Of a DNA stretch of 64,000 nt, positions 32,653 to 41,483 are shown one piece after another; position 1 is the first letter of the stretch, and every line of letters begins with the position of its first letter. Position numbers and translations under genes: made by a program. The notes below the pieces were generated by a model, which saw only the letters and a program-made list of their open reading frames with translations, did not search any database and was not told the origin of the DNA. Location: assembly GCF_040779325.2 (NCBI RefSeq), contig NZ_JBFONT020000002.1:682001-746000 (forward strand), in the 5' to 3' direction. Origin of the DNA: Aestuariibius violaceus. Lineage in GTDB: Bacteria > Pseudomonadota > Alphaproteobacteria > Rhodobacterales > Rhodobacteraceae.

Positions 32653-34163
32653 GAGGGCTGGCGCTGCTGGTGTTCCTTGCCGGACCGGCGGCGGCAGAGG
32701 TGCGGTTCGAGGACCGGTCGAACGCGTTGCCGACCCATGTCTATGACGGTGGCTGGGAGCATTTCGTGGGCGGTGGCGTGGCCGTCTTCGATTGCAACGG
32801 CGACGGCCTGCCCGAGATCTTTGCGGCGGGCGGCGAAAACCCGGCGCGGCTGTTCCTCAATCGGGGCGGGTTCGCCTTCGAGGAGGCGCCGCTGCCCGAG
32901 CTGACAGGCGTGACTGGGGCTTATCCTCTGGACCTGGACGGGGACGGAACACTCGACCTTTACGTGATGCGGGCCGGTCCGAACGTGGCTCTGAAGGGTG
33001 GCTGGGACTGCGGATTCACCGATTGGACGGCAAGTTGGCGGCTGGAGGGCGGAGACGGATGGACGACGGCCTTCACCGCCTGGGTCGAACCGGGAGACGA
33101 TCGCCCGACGCTGGCGATCGGGAACTACGTCGACCGCGATGACCCGGAAGGGCCGTTTGGCACCTGCGATACGCATAGGATTCTGAGGCCGACGGAGATG
33201 AAGGTCTATCCGCGGGACCGGATGGCGGGGCCGGTCAGACTGCAGGGCGTCTGGTCGGGCACCGAGCTGTCGCCCGGTTTCTGCAGCCTCTCGATGCTGG
33301 CCGCGGAGGATGCGCGGGGGCGGATGACGCTCAGGATCTCGAACGACCGTCACTATTACGTGCGCGGCGGGGCCGAGCAGATGTGGGATATCGAGGAGCA
33401 GCGGTTCCTCGGCCCGGAGGACGGCTGGGAGGGGCCGCAGCTTTGGGGGATGGGCATCGCGTCGCGCGATCTGAACGGGGACGGCGCAGACGAGGTGATG
33501 CTGACCTCGATGGGGGATCAGCTTTTGCAGATCGCGGAGGGCGACGGCTATGTCGCGGCGCCGTTCGAGATGGGGACGACGGCGCACCGGCCACATCTGG
33601 GGGATGACGGGCGCCCCTCGACCGGGTGGCACGCGGAGTTCGGGGATGTCGACAATGACGGGCGGCCGGATCTGTTCATCGCCAAGGGCAATGTGGACCA
33701 GATGCCGGGCAACGCGATGGAGGATCCGAACAGCCTGCTGATGCAGGAGGCGGGCGGGACGTTCCGAGAGGTTGCCGGAGAGGCCGGTGTGGCCGCGGTG
33801 GCGCGGTCACGGGGGGCGGCCCTGGCCGATTTCGACGGGGATGGACGGCTGGACCTGGTGGTGGTGAACCGGCGGGCGCCGATGGGGCTGTGGCGGAACG
33901 TGAGCGACGCGGGTGGCTTCGTGACGGTCGAGGTGGTGCCGAGGCGGATCGGCGGGCGGGTGGAACTGCGGACCGCGACGGGGATGCAGAGCCAGCAGGT
34001 CACCGTGGGCGGTGGCCATGCGGGCGGGAGCGCCCTGCCCTTGCACTTCGGAATTGGAGAGGCCGCAGGGGCGGAGGTCCGGTTTGTCTCGCCGGACGGG
34101 CGTGTTGGCGACTGGCGCGAGGTTACGGCAGGTGGGCAGCTGGTGCTGAACGCAGGCGGTTGA
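32649..34163 (+). CDS. Secreted FG-GAP/ASPIC repeat protein
   Basis: A 504-residue protein with signal MRGLALLVFLAGPAAA. At least four FG-GAP/VCBS-like calcium loops are visible: DCNGDGLPEIF, DLDGDGTLDLY, DLNGDGADEVM and DVDNDGRPDLF, plus DFDGDGRLDLV. The C-terminal part (VTVEVVPRRIGGRVELRTATGMQSQ) resembles the ASPIC/UnbV domain. The likely structure is a beta-propeller outside the cytoplasm. Its GTG start overlaps the xylR stop as GTGA, so the two are co-translated although the functions look unrelated. It converges on the second di-heme peroxidase gene. Confidence 0.85.
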   Translation: MRGLALLVFLAGPAAAEVRFEDRSNALPTHVYDGGWEHFVGGGVAVFDCNGDGLPEIFAAGGENPARLFLNRGGFAFEEAPLPELTGVTGAYPLDLDGDGTLDLYVMRAGPNVALKGGWDCGFTDWTASWRLEGGDGWTTAFTAWVEPGDDRPTLAIGNYVDRDDPEGPFGTCDTHRILRPTEMKVYPRDRMAGPVRLQGVWSGTELSPGFCSLSMLAAEDARGRMTLRISNDRHYYVRGGAEQMWDIEEQRFLGPEDGWEGPQLWGMGIASRDLNGDGADEVMLTSMGDQLLQIAEGDGYVAAPFEMGTTAHRPHLGDDGRPSTGWHAEFGDVDNDGRPDLFIAKGNVDQMPGNAMEDPNSLLMQEAGGTFREVAGEAGVAAVARSRGAALADFDGDGRLDLVVVNRRAPMGLWRNVSDAGGFVTVEVVPRRIGGRVELRTATGMQSQQVTVGGGHAGGSALPLHFGIGEAAGAEVRFVSPDGRVGDWREVTAGGQLVLNAGG

Positions 34164-34168
34164 GCGGG

Positions 34169-34244
34169 CAGGATTTTCTAGAAAATCCTGATTTGCAAAT
34201 CCTTCTAGAAGGATTTGAGGAGCAAAATTTTCTAGAAAATTTTG
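34169..34244. repeat. Three tandem 22-bp CTAG-centred palindromes, period 27
   Basis: Three perfect 22-bp palindromes occupy 34169-34190, 34196-34217 and 34223-34244. Their left halves are CAGGATTTTCT, CAAATCCTTCT and CAAAATTTTCT, each followed by its exact reverse complement. Starts are exactly 27 bp apart, with 5-bp spacers ATTTG and AGGAG. They lie between two convergent stop codons. A second cluster of three is at 41398-41475. Confidence 0.9.
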
Positions 34245-34245
34245 A

Positions 34246-35670
34246 CTAGGGGCGGTCGATGGAGAGGCCTGAAGGGACGGTGTCGGGAATGCCGAGGCGG
34301 CCTTTGAGGGCGGCCTGATCTTCAAGGGCTGTCAGGAAAGCGAGAAGCGCGTCGCGGTCGGCTTCGGTGAGCGTGCGGGACGGTGTCGTGACGGCGGCGG
34401 CGATGGCGGCGGTTTCGGATGGGTCTTCGGCGATGCGGTGGTCGTCGACATCGAGAGGCGGCAGACGAACCTGAGGCGCGGCGGCGAAGCGGGCGGGGGC
34501 GCCTGCTGGGTCGAGGTGGTCAACCAGGAAGGCGCCGAGGTCGTCATGGGCGCCGGCATGGCCCCAGGGGCCGGTACGGGTGACGTTGCGCAGGGACGGC
34601 GTGCGGAAGGCGTAGGCGTCTGCGGGGTCTCCGGTGACGCGCAGGCGGCCCTCGTCGCGGGCGTGGGTTTCGAAGCGGGCGGCCTTGCCGGGACCGATCT
34701 GAGGGGTGCCCATGGCGTGGAAGCCGTGATCGGTCTGGAACGGGCCGCTATGGCAGGCGGCGCAGCCGAGACCGCTGTAGAAGAGGGCCATCCCGTCGGC
34801 GGCCTGCCCGGTCAGGGGGGCCTCGCCGCGGAGATGGGCATCGAACGGGCTGGTATCGGAGCGCCATTCGAAGGCGATGAAGGCGGCGATGGCGTTCGAT
34901 ATATCGGTGAAGGCGATATCCTCGGGCGCGTCGATATGGGGGTAGAGGCGAAAGGCATCCGCGTAGGCGGGGATCGTGGCGACGCGTTTCGAGATCAGGT
35001 CCCAGGCGCCACCCGCGCCCGTCATCCGGCCGGTGCGGACGGCCTTTGAGATCTCGTTCTCGCCGTAATGGCCTGCCATTTCGTCGGGCGAGAGGACGGG
35101 AAACATGGTCTGGGCGGACAGCAGCGAGGCGAAGCCCTGGGTCATATCCTCGCCCAGCGGCGTCCGCAGGGTGCCGTCAGCGCGGGTTTCGATCCGGCCG
35201 TCGTGGAAGAGCACGGTAAACTCCGTATGGCCGAGGTTGAAGAGTGCGGGGGAGTTTCGGGGGATGCGCTGTTCGGGCAGGTTCGCGGGATCCGCGCGGC
35301 GGGCCGGGCCGAGCCCCCTGCCCCCTTCGCCGAGGCCAAGGGCGAGGCCGTCCGAGGTGCCGAAGGCGGGATGGTGGCAGGTCGCGCAGGAGATGTTGCG
35401 GTTGCCCGACAGGATCGGGTCGTAGAAGAGAAGTTGGCCGAGGCGGATCTCGGCGGCGTTTTCGGCGGGGTAGCCAGCGGGATCGACAGATGGCGGGAGG
35501 TGCGGATCGGCATGAAGCGACACGGCCAGCGCGGTTGTGAAAGACGCTGCTGTCCAGCACCAATATGCCCCCCGCAGACAAACCAGAACAAGTTGCCGCC
35601 AAAACCTCTGCGCAAGGGCGACAATCCGATCTTCTGTCAGGTTGGATTTGCCTCTAGGGTTGTCTAGCAT
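34246..35670 (-). CDS. Di-heme cytochrome-c-peroxidase/MauG-type protein
   Basis: A 474-residue periplasmic protein. Heme motifs CATCH and CAACH stand in the same context as in the paralogue at 22.2 kb (ILSGNRNISCATCH and GLGCAACHSGPFQTDHGFHAMG). FRTPSLRNVTRTGPWGHAG supplies the distal region. The N-terminal signal-anchor-like stretch (LVLVCLRGAYWCWTAASFTTALAVSLHA) is longer than usual, so the start may be further inside. It ends normally at VPSGLSIDRP. It is divergent from the heme oxygenase gene by 48 bases. Substrate unknown. Confidence 0.9.
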   Translation of the reverse strand: MLDNPRGKSNLTEDRIVALAQRFWRQLVLVCLRGAYWCWTAASFTTALAVSLHADPHLPPSVDPAGYPAENAAEIRLGQLLFYDPILSGNRNISCATCHHPAFGTSDGLALGLGEGGRGLGPARRADPANLPEQRIPRNSPALFNLGHTEFTVLFHDGRIETRADGTLRTPLGEDMTQGFASLLSAQTMFPVLSPDEMAGHYGENEISKAVRTGRMTGAGGAWDLISKRVATIPAYADAFRLYPHIDAPEDIAFTDISNAIAAFIAFEWRSDTSPFDAHLRGEAPLTGQAADGMALFYSGLGCAACHSGPFQTDHGFHAMGTPQIGPGKAARFETHARDEGRLRVTGDPADAYAFRTPSLRNVTRTGPWGHAGAHDDLGAFLVDHLDPAGAPARFAAAPQVRLPPLDVDDHRIAEDPSETAAIAAAVTTPSRTLTEADRDALLAFLTALEDQAALKGRLGIPDTVPSGLSIDRP

Positions 35671-35718
35671 TCAGAACTTTCCAGCACTCCTCCCGCTGGC
35701 AAGGTTGAAGGGACCGAT

Positions 35719-36267
35719 ATGGGAATGCAACAGAAGAGCGCCTTGGCAGAGTCGCTCCGCACCCGCCTGCGGCGCGATCTCGCGGTCGTGCATGAGCGGC
35801 TGGATCAGGCGATCTCGCGCCTGGATCTGACGGCCCGTGCGGATTACGGTGTGTTCCTGGTCTTGCACCGGCAGGCCTTCGGCGGGCTGACGGCCCCGGG
35901 GGCCGCAACCGCCCCCGATCTGGCCGACACACTCGCGGCGCTTGATCTGGATATCGCCGCGCTCGGGCTTCGCCCGACAGAGGACAGAGACGCGATGGAG
36001 GTGGCGGGTCTGGCCCTTGACTATGTTTTCCTGGGATCGCGCCTGGGCACCAAGGTCTTGCGGCGGCACTGGCAGGCAGCGTTAGACCCGGTGGTGCGCG
36101 GTGCGGGCGCTTACTTTGCCCTTCCCCCGCGAAAGGACGGGTGGAGCACGCTATTGCAGGACCTGGCGGCGCGGCCAGCCAACGGCACCGAGGCCGACCG
36201 GATCGTCACCGATGCAGGCCGGATCTTCGCCCGGTTCGAAGATACGTATCAGGCCGTTCTGGCCTAG
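35719..36267 (+). CDS. bphO: Biliverdin-producing heme oxygenase
   Basis: A 182-residue protein of bacterial heme oxygenase length. His25 in DLAVVHERLDQ is in the place of the proximal heme ligand, and DYVFLGSRLGTKVLRRHW in the place of the distal helix, where a Gly pair usually lies over heme. It would open heme to biliverdin, the chromophore of the bacteriophytochrome encoded 13 bases downstream. GAAGGGA precedes ATG 35719; a second ATG lies six bases in. Confidence 0.88.
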   Translation: MGMQQKSALAESLRTRLRRDLAVVHERLDQAISRLDLTARADYGVFLVLHRQAFGGLTAPGAATAPDLADTLAALDLDIAALGLRPTEDRDAMEVAGLALDYVFLGSRLGTKVLRRHWQAALDPVVRGAGAYFALPPRKDGWSTLLQDLAARPANGTEADRIVTDAGRIFARFEDTYQAVLA

Positions 36268-36280
36268 AAAGGATGCGCTT

Positions 36281-38863
36281 ATGCGCAAAATCATCCCCGC
36301 CACGCCAGCTTCCAACGCGTCGCAGACCGTCGATCTGAGCAATTGTGACCGGGAGCCGATCCACATCCCGGGGCGCATCCAGTTTTTCGGCTGCCTGATC
36401 GCGGTGTCCCAGGACTGGATCATCACCCATCTGTCCGGCAACGCCACCGAGATGATCGGGCTCGATCCCGACACGGCGATCGGGACGCCGCTCAGGGATC
36501 ATTTGCCGCCGGAGACGATCCATGCGGTGCGGTCCCGCCTGCAGATCGCGGCCCATTCGGACGCGCAGGCGCGTCTGTTCAATGTCGCAGCACTCAACGA
36601 CGAGCGCCTGTTCGACATTGTCGTACATCAATCGGGATCAAACTGGGTGATCGAGTTCGAACCGAAGACAGAGGTTCGGGGCGCCCAAGAGGCCGCCTGG
36701 GCGGTTCAACCTCTGATTGCGCGGGTCGGCCGCCGCAAGACGATCGAAGGTCTTGCCGAAGAGGGCGCAAAGTCGGTGAAGGCGCTGTCGGGCTTTGACC
36801 GTGTCATGGTCTATCGCTTCGAAGAGGACGGGTCCGGCACCGTTCTGGCCGAAGCAAAAATGCCCGGAATGCAGCCCTTTCTGGGCCTACGCTTCCCCGC
36901 GAGCGATATTCCCCAGCAGGCCCGCGCGCTTTACGTCAAGAACCCAATCCGCATCATCTCGGACGTCGAAAGCGAGGTGTTCGATCTGATCCCGCAGCAG
37001 GGGCCGGACGGGACGCCGCTGGACCTGACGATGAGCGTGACGCGCGCGGTGTCGCCGATCCATCTGGAATATTTGCGCAACATGGGCGTCTGCGCGTCGA
37101 TGTCGGTCTCGATCCTGAAGGACGGGGCGCTTTGGGGGCTGTTCGCCTGCCATCACAACAGCCCCCGCCTTCTGGCCTACGAGCAGCGCAGCATGATCGA
37201 GTTGTTCGCCCAGCTTTTCGCCTATGAGCTGGCATTGAAGGAGGCAGAGCAGGACCGGGCCGAGGCGGATCAGGCGCGCGTGCTGCACGATCAGCTGATG
37301 GCGCAGGTGTCGGACGGGCGCAGTTTCGTCAACAATTTCGAAACCGTCGCCGAGGACATTCGTCGGGTCATTGGGTTCGACGGGATCGTGCTGTCGGCGG
37401 AGGACCGGTTCGTTTCTCTCGGCTCTACACCGACCGAGGACGAGTTCCGCGAGCTGACCCGGTTTCTGAACACAAGCGCGGCGTCATCGGTGTTTCATAC
37501 CGACTGTCTGAGCGCGCGTTATACGCCGGCCGAGGATTATGTGGAGCGGGCGGCGGGGGCCATGGCCCTGCCGATTTCCCGGCGGCCGCGGGATTACATC
37601 GTGCTGTTCCGGCGGGAAGTGGCGCGGGCCGTGCAATGGGGGGGCAATCCGGACAAACCCGTGGAGGCGGGTCCGAACGGGGTGCGTCTGACGCCGCGCA
37701 AGAGTTTCGAGGCCTGGAAACAGATCGTGAAGGGCCACAGCAGCCCCTGGAGCCGGGCCGAGCTGAACGCGGCCGAAGCGCTGCGGGTGACGCTTCTGGA
37801 AGCGATCCTGAAGGTCGCCGATGCCGCAGCGCACGAGCGCAAGCGGGCTGCCGAGAAACAGGATCTGCTGATCGCCGAACTGAACCACCGGGTGCGCAAC
37901 ATCCTGACTCTGATCCAGGGGCTGGTGAGCCAGGGAAAAGCCGAAGCGGTGTCGATCGAATCCTATTCGCGCGAGCTGGACGGGCGCATCCAGGCACTGG
38001 CGCGGGCCCATGACATGCTGACAGCCGAAAGCTGGTCGCCGACCTCTCTGGTGCAGCTGATCGAGGTCGAGGCAGAGGCGTTTCTGTCGGAGGGAACGGA
38101 GCGGCTGAAGATCGAAGGCGATGACGTTCTTCTGGCGCCCGATGCCACGACGACCTTGGCGCTGGTTCTTCATGAACTGGTCACGAATTCCGCCAAGTAC
38201 GGCGCCTTGAGCGTTGCGACGGGCCGGGTGGACGTCACAATCAGGCGGACGGAAACCGACGCTTTGTCGTTCGATTGGGTCGAGGCGGGTGGGCCGCCCG
38301 TCCGGGCGCCCAAGCGGAAGGGGTTCGGAACGACGGTGATCGAACGGTCGGTACCGTTCGAATTGAAGGGGGATGCGGAGATGGAGTTCCGGTTGACCGG
38401 GGTCCAGGCCCGCTTCGTCGTGCCCGAGCGGTTCGTGAGCAACGCCCCCAAGCGGACCGGCCGCGGCCGCTCGACGCCGAAGATCGCAAAGGTTGACGGG
38501 CCGCTGCCGGACAGCCTGCTGGTGGTCGAGGATAACATGATCATCGCCTTCGACACGATGGAGATGGCCCGCGAGATGGGGGTCGGCACGGTCTTGAGCG
38601 CCGCCAGCGTGTCGGATGCGATACGGATCATCGATACGGAAGAAATCGGCTGCGCGCTGCTGGACGTCAATCTGGGCGGCGAGACCTCGGCCACGATCGC
38701 CGCAGAACTGGAGCGGCGCGGCATCCCCTTCGCGCTTGCCACCGGCTATGGCAGGTCGCAGGAGCTGCTGGGCAACTATCCGGACGCGCTGATCCTGAGC
38801 AAACCCTTCGGCAATGAAGCGCTGCGGTCCACATTGATCAGGCTGGCTGGCGATCAGGCGTGA
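36281..38863 (+). CDS. bphP: Bacteriophytochrome HWE histidine kinase with response regulator
   Basis: An 860-residue light sensor. PAS domain with biliverdin-binding Cys22 in SNCDREPIHIPG; GAF domain with PASDIP at 206-211 (Asp209) and His261; PHY domain with tongue motif PRKSF at 472-476. An HWE-type kinase follows (phospho-acceptor His536 in ELNHRVRN), and the last 117 residues are a receiver domain with acceptor Asp near 795 (LLDVNLG). It would sense red/far-red light with the biliverdin made by the neighbouring heme oxygenase. The usual IQPHG after IHIPG is IQFFG here. No separate output gene is adjacent. Confidence 0.95.
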   Translation: MRKIIPATPASNASQTVDLSNCDREPIHIPGRIQFFGCLIAVSQDWIITHLSGNATEMIGLDPDTAIGTPLRDHLPPETIHAVRSRLQIAAHSDAQARLFNVAALNDERLFDIVVHQSGSNWVIEFEPKTEVRGAQEAAWAVQPLIARVGRRKTIEGLAEEGAKSVKALSGFDRVMVYRFEEDGSGTVLAEAKMPGMQPFLGLRFPASDIPQQARALYVKNPIRIISDVESEVFDLIPQQGPDGTPLDLTMSVTRAVSPIHLEYLRNMGVCASMSVSILKDGALWGLFACHHNSPRLLAYEQRSMIELFAQLFAYELALKEAEQDRAEADQARVLHDQLMAQVSDGRSFVNNFETVAEDIRRVIGFDGIVLSAEDRFVSLGSTPTEDEFRELTRFLNTSAASSVFHTDCLSARYTPAEDYVERAAGAMALPISRRPRDYIVLFRREVARAVQWGGNPDKPVEAGPNGVRLTPRKSFEAWKQIVKGHSSPWSRAELNAAEALRVTLLEAILKVADAAAHERKRAAEKQDLLIAELNHRVRNILTLIQGLVSQGKAEAVSIESYSRELDGRIQALARAHDMLTAESWSPTSLVQLIEVEAEAFLSEGTERLKIEGDDVLLAPDATTTLALVLHELVTNSAKYGALSVATGRVDVTIRRTETDALSFDWVEAGGPPVRAPKRKGFGTTVIERSVPFELKGDAEMEFRLTGVQARFVVPERFVSNAPKRTGRGRSTPKIAKVDGPLPDSLLVVEDNMIIAFDTMEMAREMGVGTVLSAASVSDAIRIIDTEEIGCALLDVNLGGETSATIAAELERRGIPFALATGYGRSQELLGNYPDALILSKPFGNEALRSTLIRLAGDQA

Positions 38864-38917
38864 ATGCCGCCCCACCTGCGGCGTTTACCGGTTTGACGAA
38901 AGGCGGGTTTGGCGCTA

Positions 38918-38932
38918 GAACATAACAAGAAC
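38918..38932. promoter_or_regulatory. LexA box (SOS operator) before imuA
   Basis: GAAC-ATAACAA-GAAC is an exact match to the alphaproteobacterial LexA consensus GAAC-N7-GAAC. It lies 26 bases before the imuA start. It predicts DNA-damage induction of the whole imuA-imuB-dnaE2 cassette. Confidence 0.88.
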
Positions 38933-38957
38933 AAATGATCCTGTCCGGTTCTCTGTC

Positions 38958-39806
38958 ATGTCTGTTTCTTCGTCCAAAGCCGCTGCCAAACCTGCCATCA
39001 AACCCTCGCTTGAAAAGGCCCGCGCGGCGCTTGCCTCGTCCCTGACCAACCGCTTGCCCAGCTCCTCCCGCCCGTTGCCGCGGGCCATCCCCGCCAGGGC
39101 GGAGCCGGTGGAGGGCCTGCCGGAGGTGCTGCATCCCGGCGCGCCGATCCTGTCGGAGGTATTCTCGGCCACCGGGGCCTGCGCCGTGCCTGCCGGGTTC
39201 GTTCTGGCCCAGCTGCCGCGGGGGGCGTTTTCCGGGCGTCCGATCCTCTGGATCCAGGACCGCCTGTCCCTGCGCGAGGCGGGGCGGCCCTATCTGGGCG
39301 GCAGTCCGGAGGGTTTGCGGATCCTGCGGGTTGCCGTTTCGCGCCCTGTCGATGCGCTGTGGGCGATGGAGGAAGGTCTGGGCTGCGACGGGCTCGCCGC
39401 TGTGGTGGGCGAGGTCTGGGGCGATCCGCAAGCGGTCGATTTCACGGCGACCAAGCGGCTGGCCATGCGGGCCGAGACGCAGGGGCGCCCGGCCTGGCTG
39501 ATCCGGCGCGCGGCCTCTCCCGATCTGAGCGCGGCGCGGCGGCGCTGGCGGCTGGGCCCCCTGCCCTCCCTCCCCTGCGAAGACGACCTGCAGGCGCCGG
39601 GACAGCCCCGCTGGGCGGCGGAGCTGTTCCGCACCCGCACCGGTCAGCCCGGGCGCTGGCAGCTTGTGCCGGAGATGGGGGGATTACGGGCCGAACCGCT
39701 GGAGGGCGGGACGGAAGAGGCGCTGCCGCGGGAGAGCAGCGGATCGGTGGTCACCGTTCCCTTCGGGGAGGCCCCGCCCCAGAGGGCGGCCGCCCGGGCG
39801 GGATGA
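38958..39806 (+). CDS. imuA: ImuA mutasome accessory protein
   Basis: A 282-residue protein. GAPILSEVFSATGACAVPAGFVLAQL and ILWIQDRLSLREAGRPYL resemble the RecA/SulA-like ImuA fold, and ALWAMEEGLGCDGLAAVVGEVW is the conserved middle part. ImuA acts with ImuB and DnaE2 in error-prone repair. It is downstream of a LexA box and its stop overlaps the imuB ATG as ATGA. The Walker A loop of RecA is not obvious, as in other ImuA proteins. Confidence 0.9.
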   Translation: MSVSSSKAAAKPAIKPSLEKARAALASSLTNRLPSSSRPLPRAIPARAEPVEGLPEVLHPGAPILSEVFSATGACAVPAGFVLAQLPRGAFSGRPILWIQDRLSLREAGRPYLGGSPEGLRILRVAVSRPVDALWAMEEGLGCDGLAAVVGEVWGDPQAVDFTATKRLAMRAETQGRPAWLIRRAASPDLSAARRRWRLGPLPSLPCEDDLQAPGQPRWAAELFRTRTGQPGRWQLVPEMGGLRAEPLEGGTEEALPRESSGSVVTVPFGEAPPQRAAARAG

Positions 39807-41395
39807 GCCGGATGGATGGGGGATTTCTGACGGAGCAGAGCCTCGCAGGGCGGTCTGCGCCGGATCGGCGGATCGTATCGGTTCACTTGCCGCGGTTCTC
39901 GATCGAGCGCTGGCAGCGGGTTCTGGAGCGCCAAGGGGACGCACCGCCCGATGATCTGCCTGCGGTTCTGGCTGTCGAAGGTCCCCACGGACCCATCGTC
40001 CATGCCGCAACCCATGCCGCCGAACGGGTCGGTATCCGCCCGGGCGCACGGGTGACGGATATGCATGCGATCGCTCCGGGGCTGCGGGTCGACTATGCGG
40101 ACCTCGCAGGCGACCGGGCGGCGCTGGAGCGCCTGATGCTCTGGATGCGGCGCTGGTGCCCGTGGAGCTGCCTCGACGGCGACGATGGGCTGTTTCTGAA
40201 CACGACCGGGTCGGATCACCTCTGGGGCGGCGAGGCGGCGATGCTGGCCCAGATCGAAGCTGCGCTGGCGGTGCTGGGCTTCTCGGCCGATCTGGCCCTT
40301 GCGCCGACGCCGGGCGCGGCCTGGGCGCTGGCCCGGTTCGGCCCGGTGCGCGCCATTGCGACGCCGGAGACATTGGCGGATGACCTGGCCCCGCTTCCGG
40401 TCCGCGCCTTGCGGATTGGGGATGACGATGCGCTGGTGCTCGACCGGCTGGGGCTCAAGACAATGGGGGCGCTGGCCGGGATCCCGCGGGCGGCGCTGAG
40501 CCCGCGCTTTCCGGCGGGAGACACCGGGGTGACGCCGCTGGTGCGCCTCGATCAGGCGATGGCGCGCGCCTCGGAGCCGCTGGATTATCCGGACGAACCG
40601 CCGCGCTTTTCCGTCCGGGCACTGCTGCCGGAACCGGTGGAGGATCCGACGCCCTATCTGGGTCAGCTCTGCCACGACCTCTGCGCGGCGATGGAGCGGG
40701 AGGGGATGGGCGCGCGGCGGCTCACGCTGAGCGTCTACCGCACCGACGGGGAGGTACGGGATCTGTCGGTCGCGACCGCCGCGCCATCGCGGGATGCACC
40801 GCATCTGGAGCGACTCTGGGGGGACCAGCTGGAGCGGATCGATCCGGGCTTCGGCTTTGATCTGGTGACGCTGGGCGCCCCTTGGGTGGAACCCTTGGCC
40901 GAACGGCAAGGCCGTCTGTCGGGAGCATCGGGGGACGGCTTGGAACTGGCCCGGCTCGTCGATCGGCTGACCAACCGGCTGGGCGCCCGGGCGGTGACCG
41001 TGCCTGCGCCGAAGGACAGCCACATGCCGGAACGGCGCGAGGATTGGCATCCCGCCCTGGGCCAGCCGCCCGCCCCGGCCCCGCCCGATCCGTTGCGGGC
41101 GCCGCGGCCGCTCCGGCTGCTCGACACGCCGGAGGAGGTGCATGTGGTCTATGCAGTGCCGGAAGGGCCGCCCGCGCAGATCGTCTGGCGCAAGCAGCCC
41201 CTGAGGGTGGTGCGCTTTGCGGGGCCCGAACGGATCGCGCCCGAATGGTGGGCGGATCGGCCCTCGGCCCGGCTGAGGGATTACTATCGCGTGGAAATCC
41301 AGACCGGGCAGCGTTTCTGGCTCTTTCGCGAGGGGGTGCATGGAGAGGAAAGGCGCGATCCGCCGCGCTGGTGCATTCACGGGATCTTTGCATGA
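39803..41395 (+). CDS. imuB: ImuB, Y-family polymerase-like mutasome protein
   Basis: A 530-residue protein related to Y-family DNA polymerases but without their catalytic acidic residues: IVSVHLPRFSIERWQ stands where the polymerase has its first Asp-containing strand. The helix-hairpin-helix region is LDRLGLKTMGALAGIPRAAL, and the little-finger-like part is RALLPEPVEDPTPYLGQLCHDL. ImuB links DnaE2 to the sliding clamp. ATG 39803 overlaps the imuA stop. The downstream gap to dnaE2 is filled with three palindromes. Confidence 0.93.
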   Translation: MSRMDGGFLTEQSLAGRSAPDRRIVSVHLPRFSIERWQRVLERQGDAPPDDLPAVLAVEGPHGPIVHAATHAAERVGIRPGARVTDMHAIAPGLRVDYADLAGDRAALERLMLWMRRWCPWSCLDGDDGLFLNTTGSDHLWGGEAAMLAQIEAALAVLGFSADLALAPTPGAAWALARFGPVRAIATPETLADDLAPLPVRALRIGDDDALVLDRLGLKTMGALAGIPRAALSPRFPAGDTGVTPLVRLDQAMARASEPLDYPDEPPRFSVRALLPEPVEDPTPYLGQLCHDLCAAMEREGMGARRLTLSVYRTDGEVRDLSVATAAPSRDAPHLERLWGDQLERIDPGFGFDLVTLGAPWVEPLAERQGRLSGASGDGLELARLVDRLTNRLGARAVTVPAPKDSHMPERREDWHPALGQPPAPAPPDPLRAPRPLRLLDTPEEVHVVYAVPEGPPAQIVWRKQPLRVVRFAGPERIAPEWWADRPSARLRDYYRVEIQTGQRFWLFREGVHGEERRDPPRWCIHGIFA

Positions 41396-41397
41396 GG

Positions 41398-41475
41398 AAG
41401 ATTTTTCTAGAAAAATCTTGGGAGCCAAAATCTTCTAGAAGATTTTGCCTTGGCAGAATTTTCTAGAAAATTCTG
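41398..41475. repeat. Three tandem 22-bp CTAG-centred palindromes, period 28
   Basis: Perfect 22-bp palindromes at 41398-41419, 41426-41447 and 41454-41475, with left halves AAGATTTTTCT, CAAAATCTTCT and CAGAATTTTCT, starting exactly 28 bp apart. The first begins two bases after the imuB stop and the last ends eight bases before the dnaE2 ATG, directly before its ribosome site. They resemble the cluster at 34169-34244 in unit length and centre but not in arm sequence. Confidence 0.9.
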
Positions 41476-41483
41476 GTTAGGGC

